Shown in pieces: positions 1 to 7,531 of a stretch of 64,000 nucleotides of DNA. Source of the DNA: Hymenobacter rubripertinctus. Lineage in GTDB: Bacteria > Bacteroidota > Bacteroidia > Cytophagales > Hymenobacteraceae. The position numbers and the translations under genes are program-made. The stretch covers positions 14,105 to 78,104 of the forward strand of contig NZ_QYCN01000014.1 of NCBI RefSeq assembly GCF_003583925.1, given 5' to 3'. A model generated the notes under the pieces. It saw only the letters and a program-made list of their open reading frames with translations. It had not been told where the DNA came from and made no database searches. Numbering within the stretch: the stretch's first letter is position 1; each line of letters starts with the position of its first letter.

Positions 1-36
1 CGGCGGGCAGCGCCGCTGTGCAGAAAAAAAGAAGTG

Positions 37-852
37 CTACAGGTTCTCGGCCTGCCGGACTATCCCGGCAATGCCCAGGCGGGCGAGCCGGAGGCGTACC
101 TTATCGGCCTCGGCGGAACTGGCGAAGCGGCCGACCACCACACGGCTGAGCACTTTGCCCTGGGGCGTGGTAGCGGGAATGGTGGTCACGAGCAGCTGGG
201 GCTCCAGGCCCTGGATTTTGTCCATCACGGCGCGGGCGTTGCGGGCGTCACCAAAGGTGCCGGCCTGAATGACGTAGGTGGCGGCGGGCTCCGCCGTGAG
301 GGCCACGTCAGCGGCCTCGGTCGAGCCAGGTACGATGTCGGTGTGTACGGTGGCGGTTTCGGCCGGATCGGCGGCCAGCTCCGCCAGGTCATCGGGGGCA
401 TCTGTCGGGCCGAGGGGCGTGGTATCGGGCACTACTTCGGCCACTACCGACACGGCCCCGTGGGTGATGATGCCCAGCGGCCCGGCCGCAATTTCCGACA
501 GGTCCAGAATGCGCTGGTGGCGGAACGGACCCCGGTCAGAAACGCGCACAATTACCGATTTACCGTTGTCGGGGTTGGTCACGCGCAGGCGGGTGCCGAA
601 GGGCAGCGTTTTGTGGGCGCAGGTGTATTTACGGCGGTCGAACCGCTCCCCGTTGCTGGTGCGGCGGCCCTGAAACCCGGGGCCGTACCAGGAAGCGCGG
701 CCCCGCAGCACGGTGGTTTTTTTAGTGGCCGTAGCGGCCTTTTCATCGTCGTCGCCGTAGCGGGCGCGGGCAGTGGCCGGAGCCAGGGTAAGCAGGGCCA
801 ACAGCACAACCATCAGCAAGCCCGAGACATACAGTCGTAAACGCAACTTCAT
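37..852 (-). CDS. rlpA: RlpA family septal-ring lytic transglycosylase-like lipid-free precursor with SPOR domain
   Basis: This 271-residue protein looks like an RlpA-type cell-wall enzyme, which cleaves or remodels peptidoglycan glycan strands in the periplasm. An N-terminal signal peptide (about residues 1-30, ending ATARA) has no lipobox cysteine. It is followed by a double-psi beta-barrel domain (about 48-135) containing the family signatures ASWYGPGFQGRRTSNGE, TLPFGTRLRVTN and VRVSDRGPF. A low-complexity acidic linker leads to a C-terminal SPOR domain (about 190-268, starting YVIQAGTF), which in this family binds denuded septal glycan. The ATG start is supported by the signal peptide and by a TAGATTTG -7 box 26 bases upstream. 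It stands alone and is read leftward. Transglycosylase activity is inferred from family members; some RlpA proteins are not enzymatically active. Confidence 0.9.
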   Translation of the reverse strand: MKLRLRLYVSGLLMVVLLALLTLAPATARARYGDDDEKAATATKKTTVLRGRASWYGPGFQGRRTSNGERFDRRKYTCAHKTLPFGTRLRVTNPDNGKSVIVRVSDRGPFRHQRILDLSEIAAGPLGIITHGAVSVVAEVVPDTTPLGPTDAPDDLAELAADPAETATVHTDIVPGSTEAADVALTAEPAATYVIQAGTFGDARNARAVMDKIQGLEPQLLVTTIPATTPQGKVLSRVVVGRFASSAEADKVRLRLARLGIAGIVRQAENL

Positions 853-877
853 CCGTCCTTTTGGTTGGTGAGAACGA

Positions 878-885
878 CAAATCTA
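878..885 (-). promoter_or_regulatory. Candidate -7 box for rlpA
   Basis: TAGATTTG on the minus strand matches the Bacteroidota -7 consensus TAnnTTTG and lies 26 bases before the rlpA ATG. No TTG is present 19 bases further upstream, so only half of the promoter is recognisable. Confidence 0.4.
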
Positions 886-1213
886 GAGGCGTCCGCCAAA
901 GCGAAGCTTTGCCGGACGCTGCCGCCGAAAGAAGACCTGCTTTGTAATTGTGTTTTTCTTGTAAATCTTGTATTTAATTTATTTGCTCGCTGCGGCCTAA
1001 ATAGCGGTTTGTGTTTGGCTGAGACGTTTTTTGTACTCTTTTCAGATATTGAATCGCCTACCTGAGAAATGCGACTATCGGCGGGTCATAAAATTTTGGC
1101 CTCCCGCTACCCGAGCGGCCCGAAGGCAGGTTGCAATTGTCCCGGAAATGTGCTAAGAACAGTAACAAGATTCGGCTGCCAGTTTCTGGTTGTTGATAGT
1201 TGGTAAAAGGAAG

Positions 1214-1308
1214 GTTATCCTGACGAAGGAAGGATCCTGTCACGTCAGCGCAACCCACTCTAACGATGTCGTTCCAATGTGATAGGATCCTTCCTTCGTC
1301 AGGATGAC
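1214..1308. repeat. REP-like inverted repeat (TCATCCTGA family), copy 1
   Basis: Arms of 30 bases (1214-1243 and 1279-1308) pair with one or two mismatches around a 35-base loop. The outer ends read ATCCTGACGAAGGA and its complement. Copies with the same TCATCCTGA or TCATTCCGA ends occur at 11898-12012 and 39979-40070. Confidence 0.8.
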
Positions 1309-1369
1309 GTTCTTTCTACTGATAACCAACAACGACCAACTGGCAACTGAACACTGATTACCTTCGGGG

Positions 1370-2284
1370 ATGGATTTTGGCCGCCTTTCCGACCTGCGCT
1401 ACGTTGATTTCCGGCTCCCTGCCGACCACCCCGAAACGGCCGTGCAGCTGGCCCGGGCCCTGGCCACCCAGCCCGCCCCGCCGGCCCTGCACGTGGGCTG
1501 CCCCATCTGGACCAACAAGGCCTGGCTGGGCTCCTACTTTCCGGCCGGCATCAAGGATGCCGACTACCTGCACCACTATGCCCGGCAGTTCAACAGCATC
1601 GAGCTCAACACCACCCACTACCGCATTCCCGACGCGCCCACCGTGCGCAAGTGGCGCGAAGCGGTGCCGGATACGTTCCGCTTCTGCCCCAAAATTCCGC
1701 AAATCATCAGCCACGACCGGGCTTTATACAATGCCGACGACCTGACGGTGAGCTTCTGCCGGGCCATTGAAGGGCTGGGGCCGACGCTGGGCCATGCGTT
1801 TCTGCAGCTGCCGCCTACTTTCGGCCCCGAGCACCTGCCGCGCCTGGAGCGCTACCTGCTCGACTTCCCGCCCTACGTGCCCCTGGCCGTGGAGCTGCGC
1901 CACCCGGCCTGGTTCGCCGATGCCGGCCGGCTGGCCTCCGTCACGGCTATGCTGGAGGCCCTGGACAAGCCCTTGGTCATCAGCGACGTGGCGGGCCGCC
2001 GCGACGCCCTGCACCAGCGCCTGACCACGCCCACCGTTTTTCTGCGCCTCAACGGCCACGGCCTGATCGACTCCGACTTCCGCCGCGCCGACGACTGGGC
2101 CGCCCGGATTGCCAGTTGGCTGGAAGCGGGCCTGCACACGGCCTACGTCTTCATCCACCAGAAAGACATCCTGCATTCGCCCCTCTGGGCCGAGCACTTC
2201 CTGCGCCGCCTGCACGAGCTGACGGGCATGGCCGTGCAACCCCCGCGCATCATTCCGCAGCCGGTGCAGGGCAGCTTGTTTTAG
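1370..2284 (+). CDS. DUF72 (YecE-like) domain protein
   Basis: This 304-residue protein belongs to the DUF72/YecE family, a TIM-barrel-like fold of unknown biochemical role. Visible family signatures include the N-terminal HVGCPIWTNKAWLGSYFP block (about residues 41-58), FNSIELNTTHYRIP (about 71-84), FRFCPKIPQIISHDR, and FLRLNGHG late in the protein. The last five residues are QGSLF, which fits the QxxLF type of bacterial sliding-clamp-binding peptide; the same five residues occur in PolA in this window. DUF72 genes are often found near DNA-repair genes, but here the neighbours are RlpA and a beta-barrel protein, so context does not help. The ATG at 1370 gives the full family length. Confidence 0.85.
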   Translation: MDFGRLSDLRYVDFRLPADHPETAVQLARALATQPAPPALHVGCPIWTNKAWLGSYFPAGIKDADYLHHYARQFNSIELNTTHYRIPDAPTVRKWREAVPDTFRFCPKIPQIISHDRALYNADDLTVSFCRAIEGLGPTLGHAFLQLPPTFGPEHLPRLERYLLDFPPYVPLAVELRHPAWFADAGRLASVTAMLEALDKPLVISDVAGRRDALHQRLTTPTVFLRLNGHGLIDSDFRRADDWAARIASWLEAGLHTAYVFIHQKDILHSPLWAEHFLRRLHELTGMAVQPPRIIPQPVQGSLF

Positions 2285-2397
2285 CGGGCACGAACCGCCG
2301 TACTGCGAAAGTCTGGTTCGTACTGAGCACCGTGAGTATCCGGGGCCGGAAAGCGGTAAAGGATCTGCGCCCGTTCCGACGTGGAACTGCCCCTCCC

Positions 2398-2453
2398 CCA
2401 AAAAAACACCTCCTGCCCCCGGTCGTGAACCAAGGGGCGGGAGGTATTTTTGG
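2398..2453. terminator. Bidirectional hairpin terminator
   Basis: CCAAAAAAACACCTCCTGCCCC pairs with the complementary GGGGCGGGAGGTATTTTTGG across a short loop, leaving T-tracts in both directions. It separates the convergent DUF72 gene and the beta-barrel gene at 2461. Confidence 0.75.
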
Positions 2454-2460
2454 CTTGAAG

Positions 2461-3117
2461 TCAGCGGGTCAAACTCAGTTTTACGCCGGCTTCCAGGCTC
2501 AGGCCAAGGCGGCGCTGGGCGCTGCCTTCGTAGCGAAAAATGGCTGGGTTGGCGAGGCCACCGCTCAGGTAAGCATCCAGCAGACCCCGGCCGCCCAGGC
2601 GGCGCTGCACGCCCCACACCAGGCCCACGCTGCTGTACTGGTAGTTGAGCTGGGTTTGCCGGGCGGCCGGGCTGAAGATGGTGCGGGTTTGCAGGTCCAC
2701 GTACGGTCCTTCGTAGGGGCCGGTGCGGTAGCCGCGCTCCTGGCGCCGGGCCTGGTGGTAGTAGTGCCGGATGCCCGCGTCGAAGCTGAGCTGGGTGACG
2801 AGCGGGGCCTGGTACCCCAGGCCCGGGAAGGTGCGCCGGCCCACGTGCCAGCTGCTGGTGCCGTTGAGCGTCAGGGTCCAGCCCGGGGCCAGCAGCTGCT
2901 CCAGGCCGGCAAATACGGGCACCGAGAAGCCGTGGTAGCCACTCAACGCGTGCTCACTGCCCACGATGAGGCCCACCTTGAACAAGGGCCGGGCGCGGGC
3001 TGCGGGTGGAACGATGGTGGCGGAGTCGGGCGCTTGGGCCAGGGCCGGAGAGGCGGCCAGCAACAGCAGCACGAGGGCAATCAGGCCGGCGGGCGCGGCT
3101 ACGGAGTCAGGAAGCAT
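2461..3117 (-). CDS. Small predicted outer-membrane beta-barrel protein
   Basis: A 218-residue protein of unknown function. The start at 3117 gives a signal peptide (MLPDSVAAPAGLIALVLLLL and a cleavage-like ASPALAQA), whereas the longer open frame upstream has no membrane signal. After the signal the sequence alternates glycine, aromatic and polar residues in short strands (for example KVGLIVGSEHALSGY, TLTLNGTSSWHVG, LSLEAGVKLSLTR). It ends in a strand of the type seen in transmembrane barrels. No enzymatic motif is visible. It is divergent from the secreted protease at 3281 with only 163 bases between starts, so the two might share control. Barrel architecture is inferred from pattern only. 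Confidence 0.65.
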   Translation of the reverse strand: MLPDSVAAPAGLIALVLLLLAASPALAQAPDSATIVPPAARARPLFKVGLIVGSEHALSGYHGFSVPVFAGLEQLLAPGWTLTLNGTSSWHVGRRTFPGLGYQAPLVTQLSFDAGIRHYYHQARRQERGYRTGPYEGPYVDLQTRTIFSPAARQTQLNYQYSSVGLVWGVQRRLGGRGLLDAYLSGGLANPAIFRYEGSAQRRLGLSLEAGVKLSLTR

Positions 3118-3280
3118 AACGGATAGGAAAAGGGAGTGGTATGGCCAGAGGAGCTGGCCGCCGGCTCCTGGGTTGCAGCGGCCGGATCGGACCCGAAAAA
3201 AAAGTGGAAAGCCGAGCCGGCGCGAGCCTGGTAAATGTGGTACTTTCAGGGCCGGGCCGCCCCTTTTCGCGCCCTCCCGT

Positions 3281-5383
3281 ATGAACCTCCCGATCTTTCT
3301 GCTGCCGGTAGCGGCGCTGCTGCTAGCGGCCCATACCCTGGTGGCGCAGCCGCCGGCCCCTGCGTCCGATATTGCCCCGCTCACCCACTGCCTGCTAGTG
3401 CCCCTCGACCCGGCCCAGCGCGTGGCTCACGCGCCGTGCATCGTGGAGGCTATCGTGACCGGGTGCCAGGGGTTCCGGGCCGCCAATGGCCGCATCTATA
3501 CCCGCCACCAGCTGCGGGTTTTTCAGCAATTCAAAGGCCCCATCGATTCCGTGCTCACCCTGTTCACGGAAGGCGGCACGGTGGGCCTGAGCCGGCAGGA
3601 GCTAACCAATACGCTGCACCTGGAACCCGGTGAGCAGGGTATTTTCTTTCTGGAGCCAAGCACGCTGCCCGAAGCTGGCCCGGGTTGGCAGGTTTACGGG
3701 AGTCAGCAGGGCTTTATCCGCTATGAGCTGCCCCAACTGACGGCCACCGAGCCTTTCCGCCACTACGAGCAGCTGGATGCGCAGTTCTACCAGACCGTGG
3801 CCCAGGCCCAACCGCTAGCCGTGCAACCCAATCCGGCCCTGGCGGCAGCCCGGCTCCGGGCCGCGCAGCCGCCGGCAGTAGCCCGGGCACAGGCCCCGGT
3901 TATTACCGCGCTGGCCCCGCTCAGCCTCCCGGCCGGCACGGGCACGGTGCTCACCCTCACGGGCTCCGGGTTCGGGGCCAGCCGGGGGGCGGGTATGGTG
4001 GAGTTCCGCAACGCCGACGACGGGGGAGCCACGTACACCAGAGCAAGCGAGGCGGATTACGTGAGCTGGTCCGATACCCGGATTCTGGTGCGGGTGCCCT
4101 CGCTGAGTGCCACCCGCAACCCGGCCGGTACCGGCCCGGTGCGCGTAACCACGGCCGGCCAGCTGGCCGCGCTGAGTGCCGTGCCCGTTACCATCGTGTT
4201 TGCCGCCACCAACGTGCTCGATACCAACTCGGGCCAGCGGGCCGTGCCCGGCCACCGCGACCAGAACTCCGACGGCGGTATGACCTTCCGCTTCGATGCC
4301 GGTTTCGCGGCCAACCCGGCGGCGGCGGCGGCCTGGCAGCGGGCGCTGGCTACCTGGCGCTGCCAGACGGGCATCAACTGGAGCCTGGGGGCCACCCGCA
4401 CCAAAACCGGCGTGGCCGACGACGGCGAAAACTCGGTGGGCTTCGACGCTGGGGCGGAGTTGCCGGCCGGGGTGCTGGGCCGGACCACCAGCTACTACCT
4501 GGGCTGTTACCGCCCCGATGGCACGGTGGTCTTCTACGTGCACGAGGTGGATACCCAGTTCGATGACGCTGCCAGCTGGCAGTTCGGGCCGGCCAGCCCC
4601 TCGGCCTTGCAGCTCGATTTTGAGTCGGTGGCGGTGCACGAGCTGGGACACGCCCAGCAGCTTTCCCACCTGATTCTGCCCAGCGCCATCATGCACTACG
4701 CCATTGCCCGCGGGCAGCGCAGCCGGGGGCTGGCGGCCGCCAGCGACGTGGCCGGCGGCCGCTACGTGCTGCGCACGCGCAGCTTCCGCCCCGATGTCTG
4801 CGGCCCGGCCCCCATGCTGCCCGCGCCCGTTACCGAGCAGCTAGCCACCTTCACGGCCGGTGGCCGCGTTACGGTGCAGTGGACCACCAGCGCCGAGTGC
4901 AACCTGAACGGTTTCGTGGTGGAGCGGGCGTCGGCCGATACCACGGCGGGCTGGCAGCTGGTCGCCACCGTGGCGGCCGGCAACAGCGCGAATCAGTACG
5001 GCGTAACCGACGCCCAGCCACGCCCCGGCCTGAGCTACTACCGCCTGCGGGTGCGGCGGCCCGATAACTCCCTGGACACCGCCCGCCCGCTGGCCGTCAC
5101 TACCGATGCCACGGCCGCCGCCCGCCTGCTGCCCTTCCCCAATCCGGTGCCCGATACCGGGGCGGGCCTGGGGCTGCAATACGGGGCCGGGGCCACGGCC
5201 GGGACTCTGCTAGTGCGTTTCTACGACGCGGTGGGCCGCGACCTGGGCGGCTCCCGCGCCGACTACCTGCCCGGCCTGAACCTGCTGCGCATCAGCGCGC
5301 CCACCCTGCGCGCCGGCTACTACCTGCTGCGCTGGACGGACTCCAACGGCCCCAAAGGCACCGCGCCGCTGCTGGTGCAATGA
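3281..5383 (+). CDS. Secreted metzincin-like metalloprotease with IPT/TIG and T9SS sorting domains
   Basis: A 700-residue exported protein. A signal peptide (residues 1-24, ending LVAQP) precedes an N-terminal region and an IPT/TIG immunoglobulin-like domain (about 208-310, beginning PVITALAPLSLPAGTGTVLT). The catalytic region carries the zinc motif HELGHAQQLSH at 453-463 and a Met-turn at AIMHY (Met471), as in metzincins such as matrixins. Position eight of the zinc motif is Gln where the family normally has Gly. A fibronectin-like segment (about 520-600) and a C-terminal T9SS type A sorting domain (starting LLPFPNPVPD) follow, so it should be exported by the Por system and attached to the surface or released. 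The ATG at 3281 is chosen because the longer frame upstream would hide the signal peptide. Confidence 0.85.
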   Translation: MNLPIFLLPVAALLLAAHTLVAQPPAPASDIAPLTHCLLVPLDPAQRVAHAPCIVEAIVTGCQGFRAANGRIYTRHQLRVFQQFKGPIDSVLTLFTEGGTVGLSRQELTNTLHLEPGEQGIFFLEPSTLPEAGPGWQVYGSQQGFIRYELPQLTATEPFRHYEQLDAQFYQTVAQAQPLAVQPNPALAAARLRAAQPPAVARAQAPVITALAPLSLPAGTGTVLTLTGSGFGASRGAGMVEFRNADDGGATYTRASEADYVSWSDTRILVRVPSLSATRNPAGTGPVRVTTAGQLAALSAVPVTIVFAATNVLDTNSGQRAVPGHRDQNSDGGMTFRFDAGFAANPAAAAAWQRALATWRCQTGINWSLGATRTKTGVADDGENSVGFDAGAELPAGVLGRTTSYYLGCYRPDGTVVFYVHEVDTQFDDAASWQFGPASPSALQLDFESVAVHELGHAQQLSHLILPSAIMHYAIARGQRSRGLAAASDVAGGRYVLRTRSFRPDVCGPAPMLPAPVTEQLATFTAGGRVTVQWTTSAECNLNGFVVERASADTTAGWQLVATVAAGNSANQYGVTDAQPRPGLSYYRLRVRRPDNSLDTARPLAVTTDATAAARLLPFPNPVPDTGAGLGLQYGAGATAGTLLVRFYDAVGRDLGGSRADYLPGLNLLRISAPTLRAGYYLLRWTDSNGPKGTAPLLVQ

Positions 5384-5545
5384 GGTGGTGAAGTGGTAAC
5401 TGCTGTTACGCAGGTCGTTTTTCGTTGCTCGTTTTTCGGGGCTGATTCACCTTCATTGACCAATCAGCCCCGAAAAACGAGCAACGAAAAACGAATGCTT
5501 CAACGGCTACTGCGTAACATCAGTTACCATTTCACCACTCACCAC
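5384..5545. repeat. Nested inverted repeat filling the whole intergenic region (AACGAAAAACG family)
   Basis: The inner arms (5416-5447 and 5462-5493) are perfect 32-base complements built from CGTTTTTCGTTGCTCG. Outside them, 5385-5413 and 5510-5538 are also complementary with two mismatches (for example GGTAACTG with CAGTTACC). The full cruciform runs from the stop codon of the protease to the stop codon of the KAS III gene and probably terminates both. Confidence 0.85.
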
Positions 5546-5546
5546 C

Positions 5547-6494
5547 TCACCGCTCCAGCAGCATGGCGCCGTAGGAGTAGCCGCCGCCGAAAACGGTGAC
5601 CACGATGTGGTTGCCGGGGCGCAGCTCGGGCCAGGTGGAGGCCAGGGCAATGGCCGCGCCGGCGCAGCCCGTGTTGCCCAGCTCCTCAATGTTGGATACG
5701 GCCCGGTCTTCGGGCAGGCCCAGCTGCTGAATCACGTTTTTGGTGATGCGCAGATTGGCCTGGTGCGGAATCAGGTAGGTCACATCGTCCACGCTCAGCT
5801 GGTTGCGCTCCAGAATCTGCTGGGTCACGCGGGTCATGTAGGTGCAGGCGTGGATGAACACGTCCTTGCCGTAGGGCATCACGATGCCGCGCTCCACGGG
5901 CTTGAGCGTCACCGACTCGTTGGCCTTGCCGATGTTGCCGGCCCCGCCCGTGCGGATGTCGCGCACGAACAGGTCAGTGGGGGCGAGGCGCTCCTTGGAA
6001 ATCAGCAGCACTGCCGCCCCGTCGCCCCAGAGGTGGCCGGCCACCGTATCGAGGTCGTTGTTGTAGGCCGTGTTGTGCTCACTAACCACCACCAGCGCCC
6101 GGCTGGCCTTGTTCAGGGCGAAGTAGCCCTCCACGATTTCCACCGCGTTGAGCAGCGAGGAGCAGGCCGAGGAAATACTCACCACCGGAATATCCGACAC
6201 GTCGAGCTCCCGCTGCACGGCGTGGGCCACGGTATAAATGGTGTCGTGGGGCGTGTAGGTGCCGGCCACGATCAGGTCGATGCTGGCGGCGGGGAAGTCC
6301 GGGGCCTGGGCCAGGACCCGGCGGGTGGCTTCCACGGCCATGGTATTCGTGTTTTCGTCGGGGGCCGCTTTCCGGCGCGTCCGGATACCGGTGCGTTCGG
6401 TTATCCACTCGTGCGAGAGGCCATTTAGGCGGGTGAAATGGGCGTTGTCAATGACTTCGGCGGGCAGGTAAGCCGCCACCTGATGAATGTACAC
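5547..6494 (-). CDS. Beta-ketoacyl-ACP synthase III family protein
   Basis: A 315-residue thiolase-fold enzyme of the FabH (KAS III) family, which condenses an acyl-CoA or acyl-ACP starter with malonyl-ACP to start fatty-acid synthesis. The Cys-His-Asn triad is visible as Cys111 (SSACSSLL), His244 (LIPHQAN) and Asn274 (GNTGCAGAA). The glycine-rich C-terminal VFGGGYSYGAMLL is typical. It lacks neighbouring fabD, fabG or acpP genes, so it may be a second, specialised KAS III rather than the housekeeping FabH of a fab operon; Bacteroidota often carry several. It is cytoplasmic. The ATG at 6494 gives the normal N-terminus (MYIHQVAAYLP). Assignment to the family is firm; the exact starter substrate cannot be told from sequence. 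Confidence 0.88.
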   Translation of the reverse strand: MYIHQVAAYLPAEVIDNAHFTRLNGLSHEWITERTGIRTRRKAAPDENTNTMAVEATRRVLAQAPDFPAASIDLIVAGTYTPHDTIYTVAHAVQRELDVSDIPVVSISSACSSLLNAVEIVEGYFALNKASRALVVVSEHNTAYNNDLDTVAGHLWGDGAAVLLISKERLAPTDLFVRDIRTGGAGNIGKANESVTLKPVERGIVMPYGKDVFIHACTYMTRVTQQILERNQLSVDDVTYLIPHQANLRITKNVIQQLGLPEDRAVSNIEELGNTGCAGAAIALASTWPELRPGNHIVVTVFGGGYSYGAMLLER

Positions 6495-6654
6495 GGGCGC
6501 GAAAAGCAGAAGGTAATCGAAGCGAAAAGAGTAGGAAAGGTACGGGGTTCCCAGGAAGTGGTACGTTATTTTCAGCGGGCTCCCGTACTTTGTGCGCCCC
6601 CGATGCGTTCAACGCGGGGTCCTGGGTGGGGTTCGGCCACCTGCTAACAACATT

Positions 6655-7239
6655 ATGATGTTCTCAAATTTAGTTCGAAAATCTGCCCTGCTGGCCCTGG
6701 TAATCGGTGCGGGCAGTGGGCTGGCCCCAGCCGCCCACGCCCAGAAATACCGGACGGCGGCCGGGCTGCGCCTGGGCAAGAACAACTACGGTTTCACCGT
6801 TCAGCAAAAAGTGTTCGACAAAACCACGCTCGAAGGCCTGGTGCTGGCCGGCAGCCGCGAGGTCAGCGGCACGGTGCTGGCTGAGCGCCACTTCGGCATC
6901 CTGGGGCCCAGCCTCAACTACTATTTCGGGGTGGGCGGCCACCTGGGCAACCACAAGGATACCGGCGGCTTCGGCGGCTTCGATGCCCTGGCCGGCGTGG
7001 AATACAAGGTGGCCTTCGTGCCCCTGGTGCTGAGCCTCGATTTCAAGCCTACCGTCGAGATTAACTCCGCCGACTGGGCCCGCTTTCCCACCGCTTTTTC
7101 GGTGCGCTACGTGCTCATCAAAGAGAAAACCAGCCTGTTCGGCAACCTGTTCGGCGGCAGCAAGGACAAGAAGAAGAGCAAATCAAAAAACAAGGAGAAG
7201 GACAAGCCCAGGTCCGGGCGCGGCCTCTTCAATTTCTAA
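6655..7239 (+). CDS. Predicted outer-membrane beta-barrel protein with lysine-rich tail
   Basis: A 194-residue protein of unknown function. Two adjacent ATGs (6655 and 6658) precede a clear signal peptide (about residues 1-30, ending AAHAQ). The mature part shows alternating strands with glycine and aromatic residues (YGFTVQQKVF, ILGPSLNYYFGVGGHLG, PTAFSVRYVLI), consistent with a small eight-stranded barrel. The last 30 residues are different in character: a cluster of about a dozen lysines (KDKKKSKSKNKEKDK), followed by RSGRGLFNF. The terminal aromatic residue is typical of barrel proteins recognised by the BAM machinery, although here a charged tail lies between it and the last obvious strand. 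It starts 160 bases from the divergent KAS III gene. Confidence 0.65.
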   Translation: MMFSNLVRKSALLALVIGAGSGLAPAAHAQKYRTAAGLRLGKNNYGFTVQQKVFDKTTLEGLVLAGSREVSGTVLAERHFGILGPSLNYYFGVGGHLGNHKDTGGFGGFDALAGVEYKVAFVPLVLSLDFKPTVEINSADWARFPTAFSVRYVLIKEKTSLFGNLFGGSKDKKKSKSKNKEKDKPRSGRGLFNF

Positions 7240-7278
7240 CCCGCCTTCACCCGGTCCGGCTCCGAATAGCCAGCTTTT

Positions 7279-7339
7279 TTTCGCCCCGGCACGGCCACCT
7301 TCTCACCCCCGGTGAAGAGGCGGCCGCGCCGGGGCGAAA
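7279..7339 (+). terminator. Hairpin terminator after the 6655 gene
   Basis: TTTCGCCCCGGC pairs with GCCGGGGCGAAA around a loop that itself contains smaller complementary segments. It lies about 40 bases after the stop codon. Confidence 0.6.
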
Positions 7340-7458
7340 GTCATTTGGAGAGAACAGGCACGGGTTGACCGGAACCGGCCAGCTGGACAGTAAAAGCGCA
7401 GGCAACCCGGAATAGTGAAATTGCTCTGATATAATTAATACAAAATAAAATTAAAATA

Positions 7459-7488
7459 TTGATAATTTGATAATTTATTTTATCTTAG
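7459..7488 (+). promoter_or_regulatory. Candidate Bacteroidota promoter for the PA14 protein gene
   Basis: A TTG at 7459-7461, a 19-base spacer and TATCTTAG at 7481-7488 fit the TTG-N19-TAnnTTTG layout with one mismatch in the -7 box. It sits in an AT-rich stretch 43 bases before the ATG. Confidence 0.45.
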
Positions 7489-7531
7489 GTGTACGGTGAA
7501 TAGTGTCTTTATTACATAAAATCATCTTAAG

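Larger units (their letters stand above)
853..1369. other. Gene-free intergenic region with one palindromic repeat
   Basis: About 517 bases without a convincing gene. The left part is AT-rich and probably carries the divergent promoters of rlpA and the DUF72 gene; the right part holds the inverted repeat at 1214-1308 and a degenerate run of CAACTG-like words at about 1320-1360. Confidence 0.6.
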
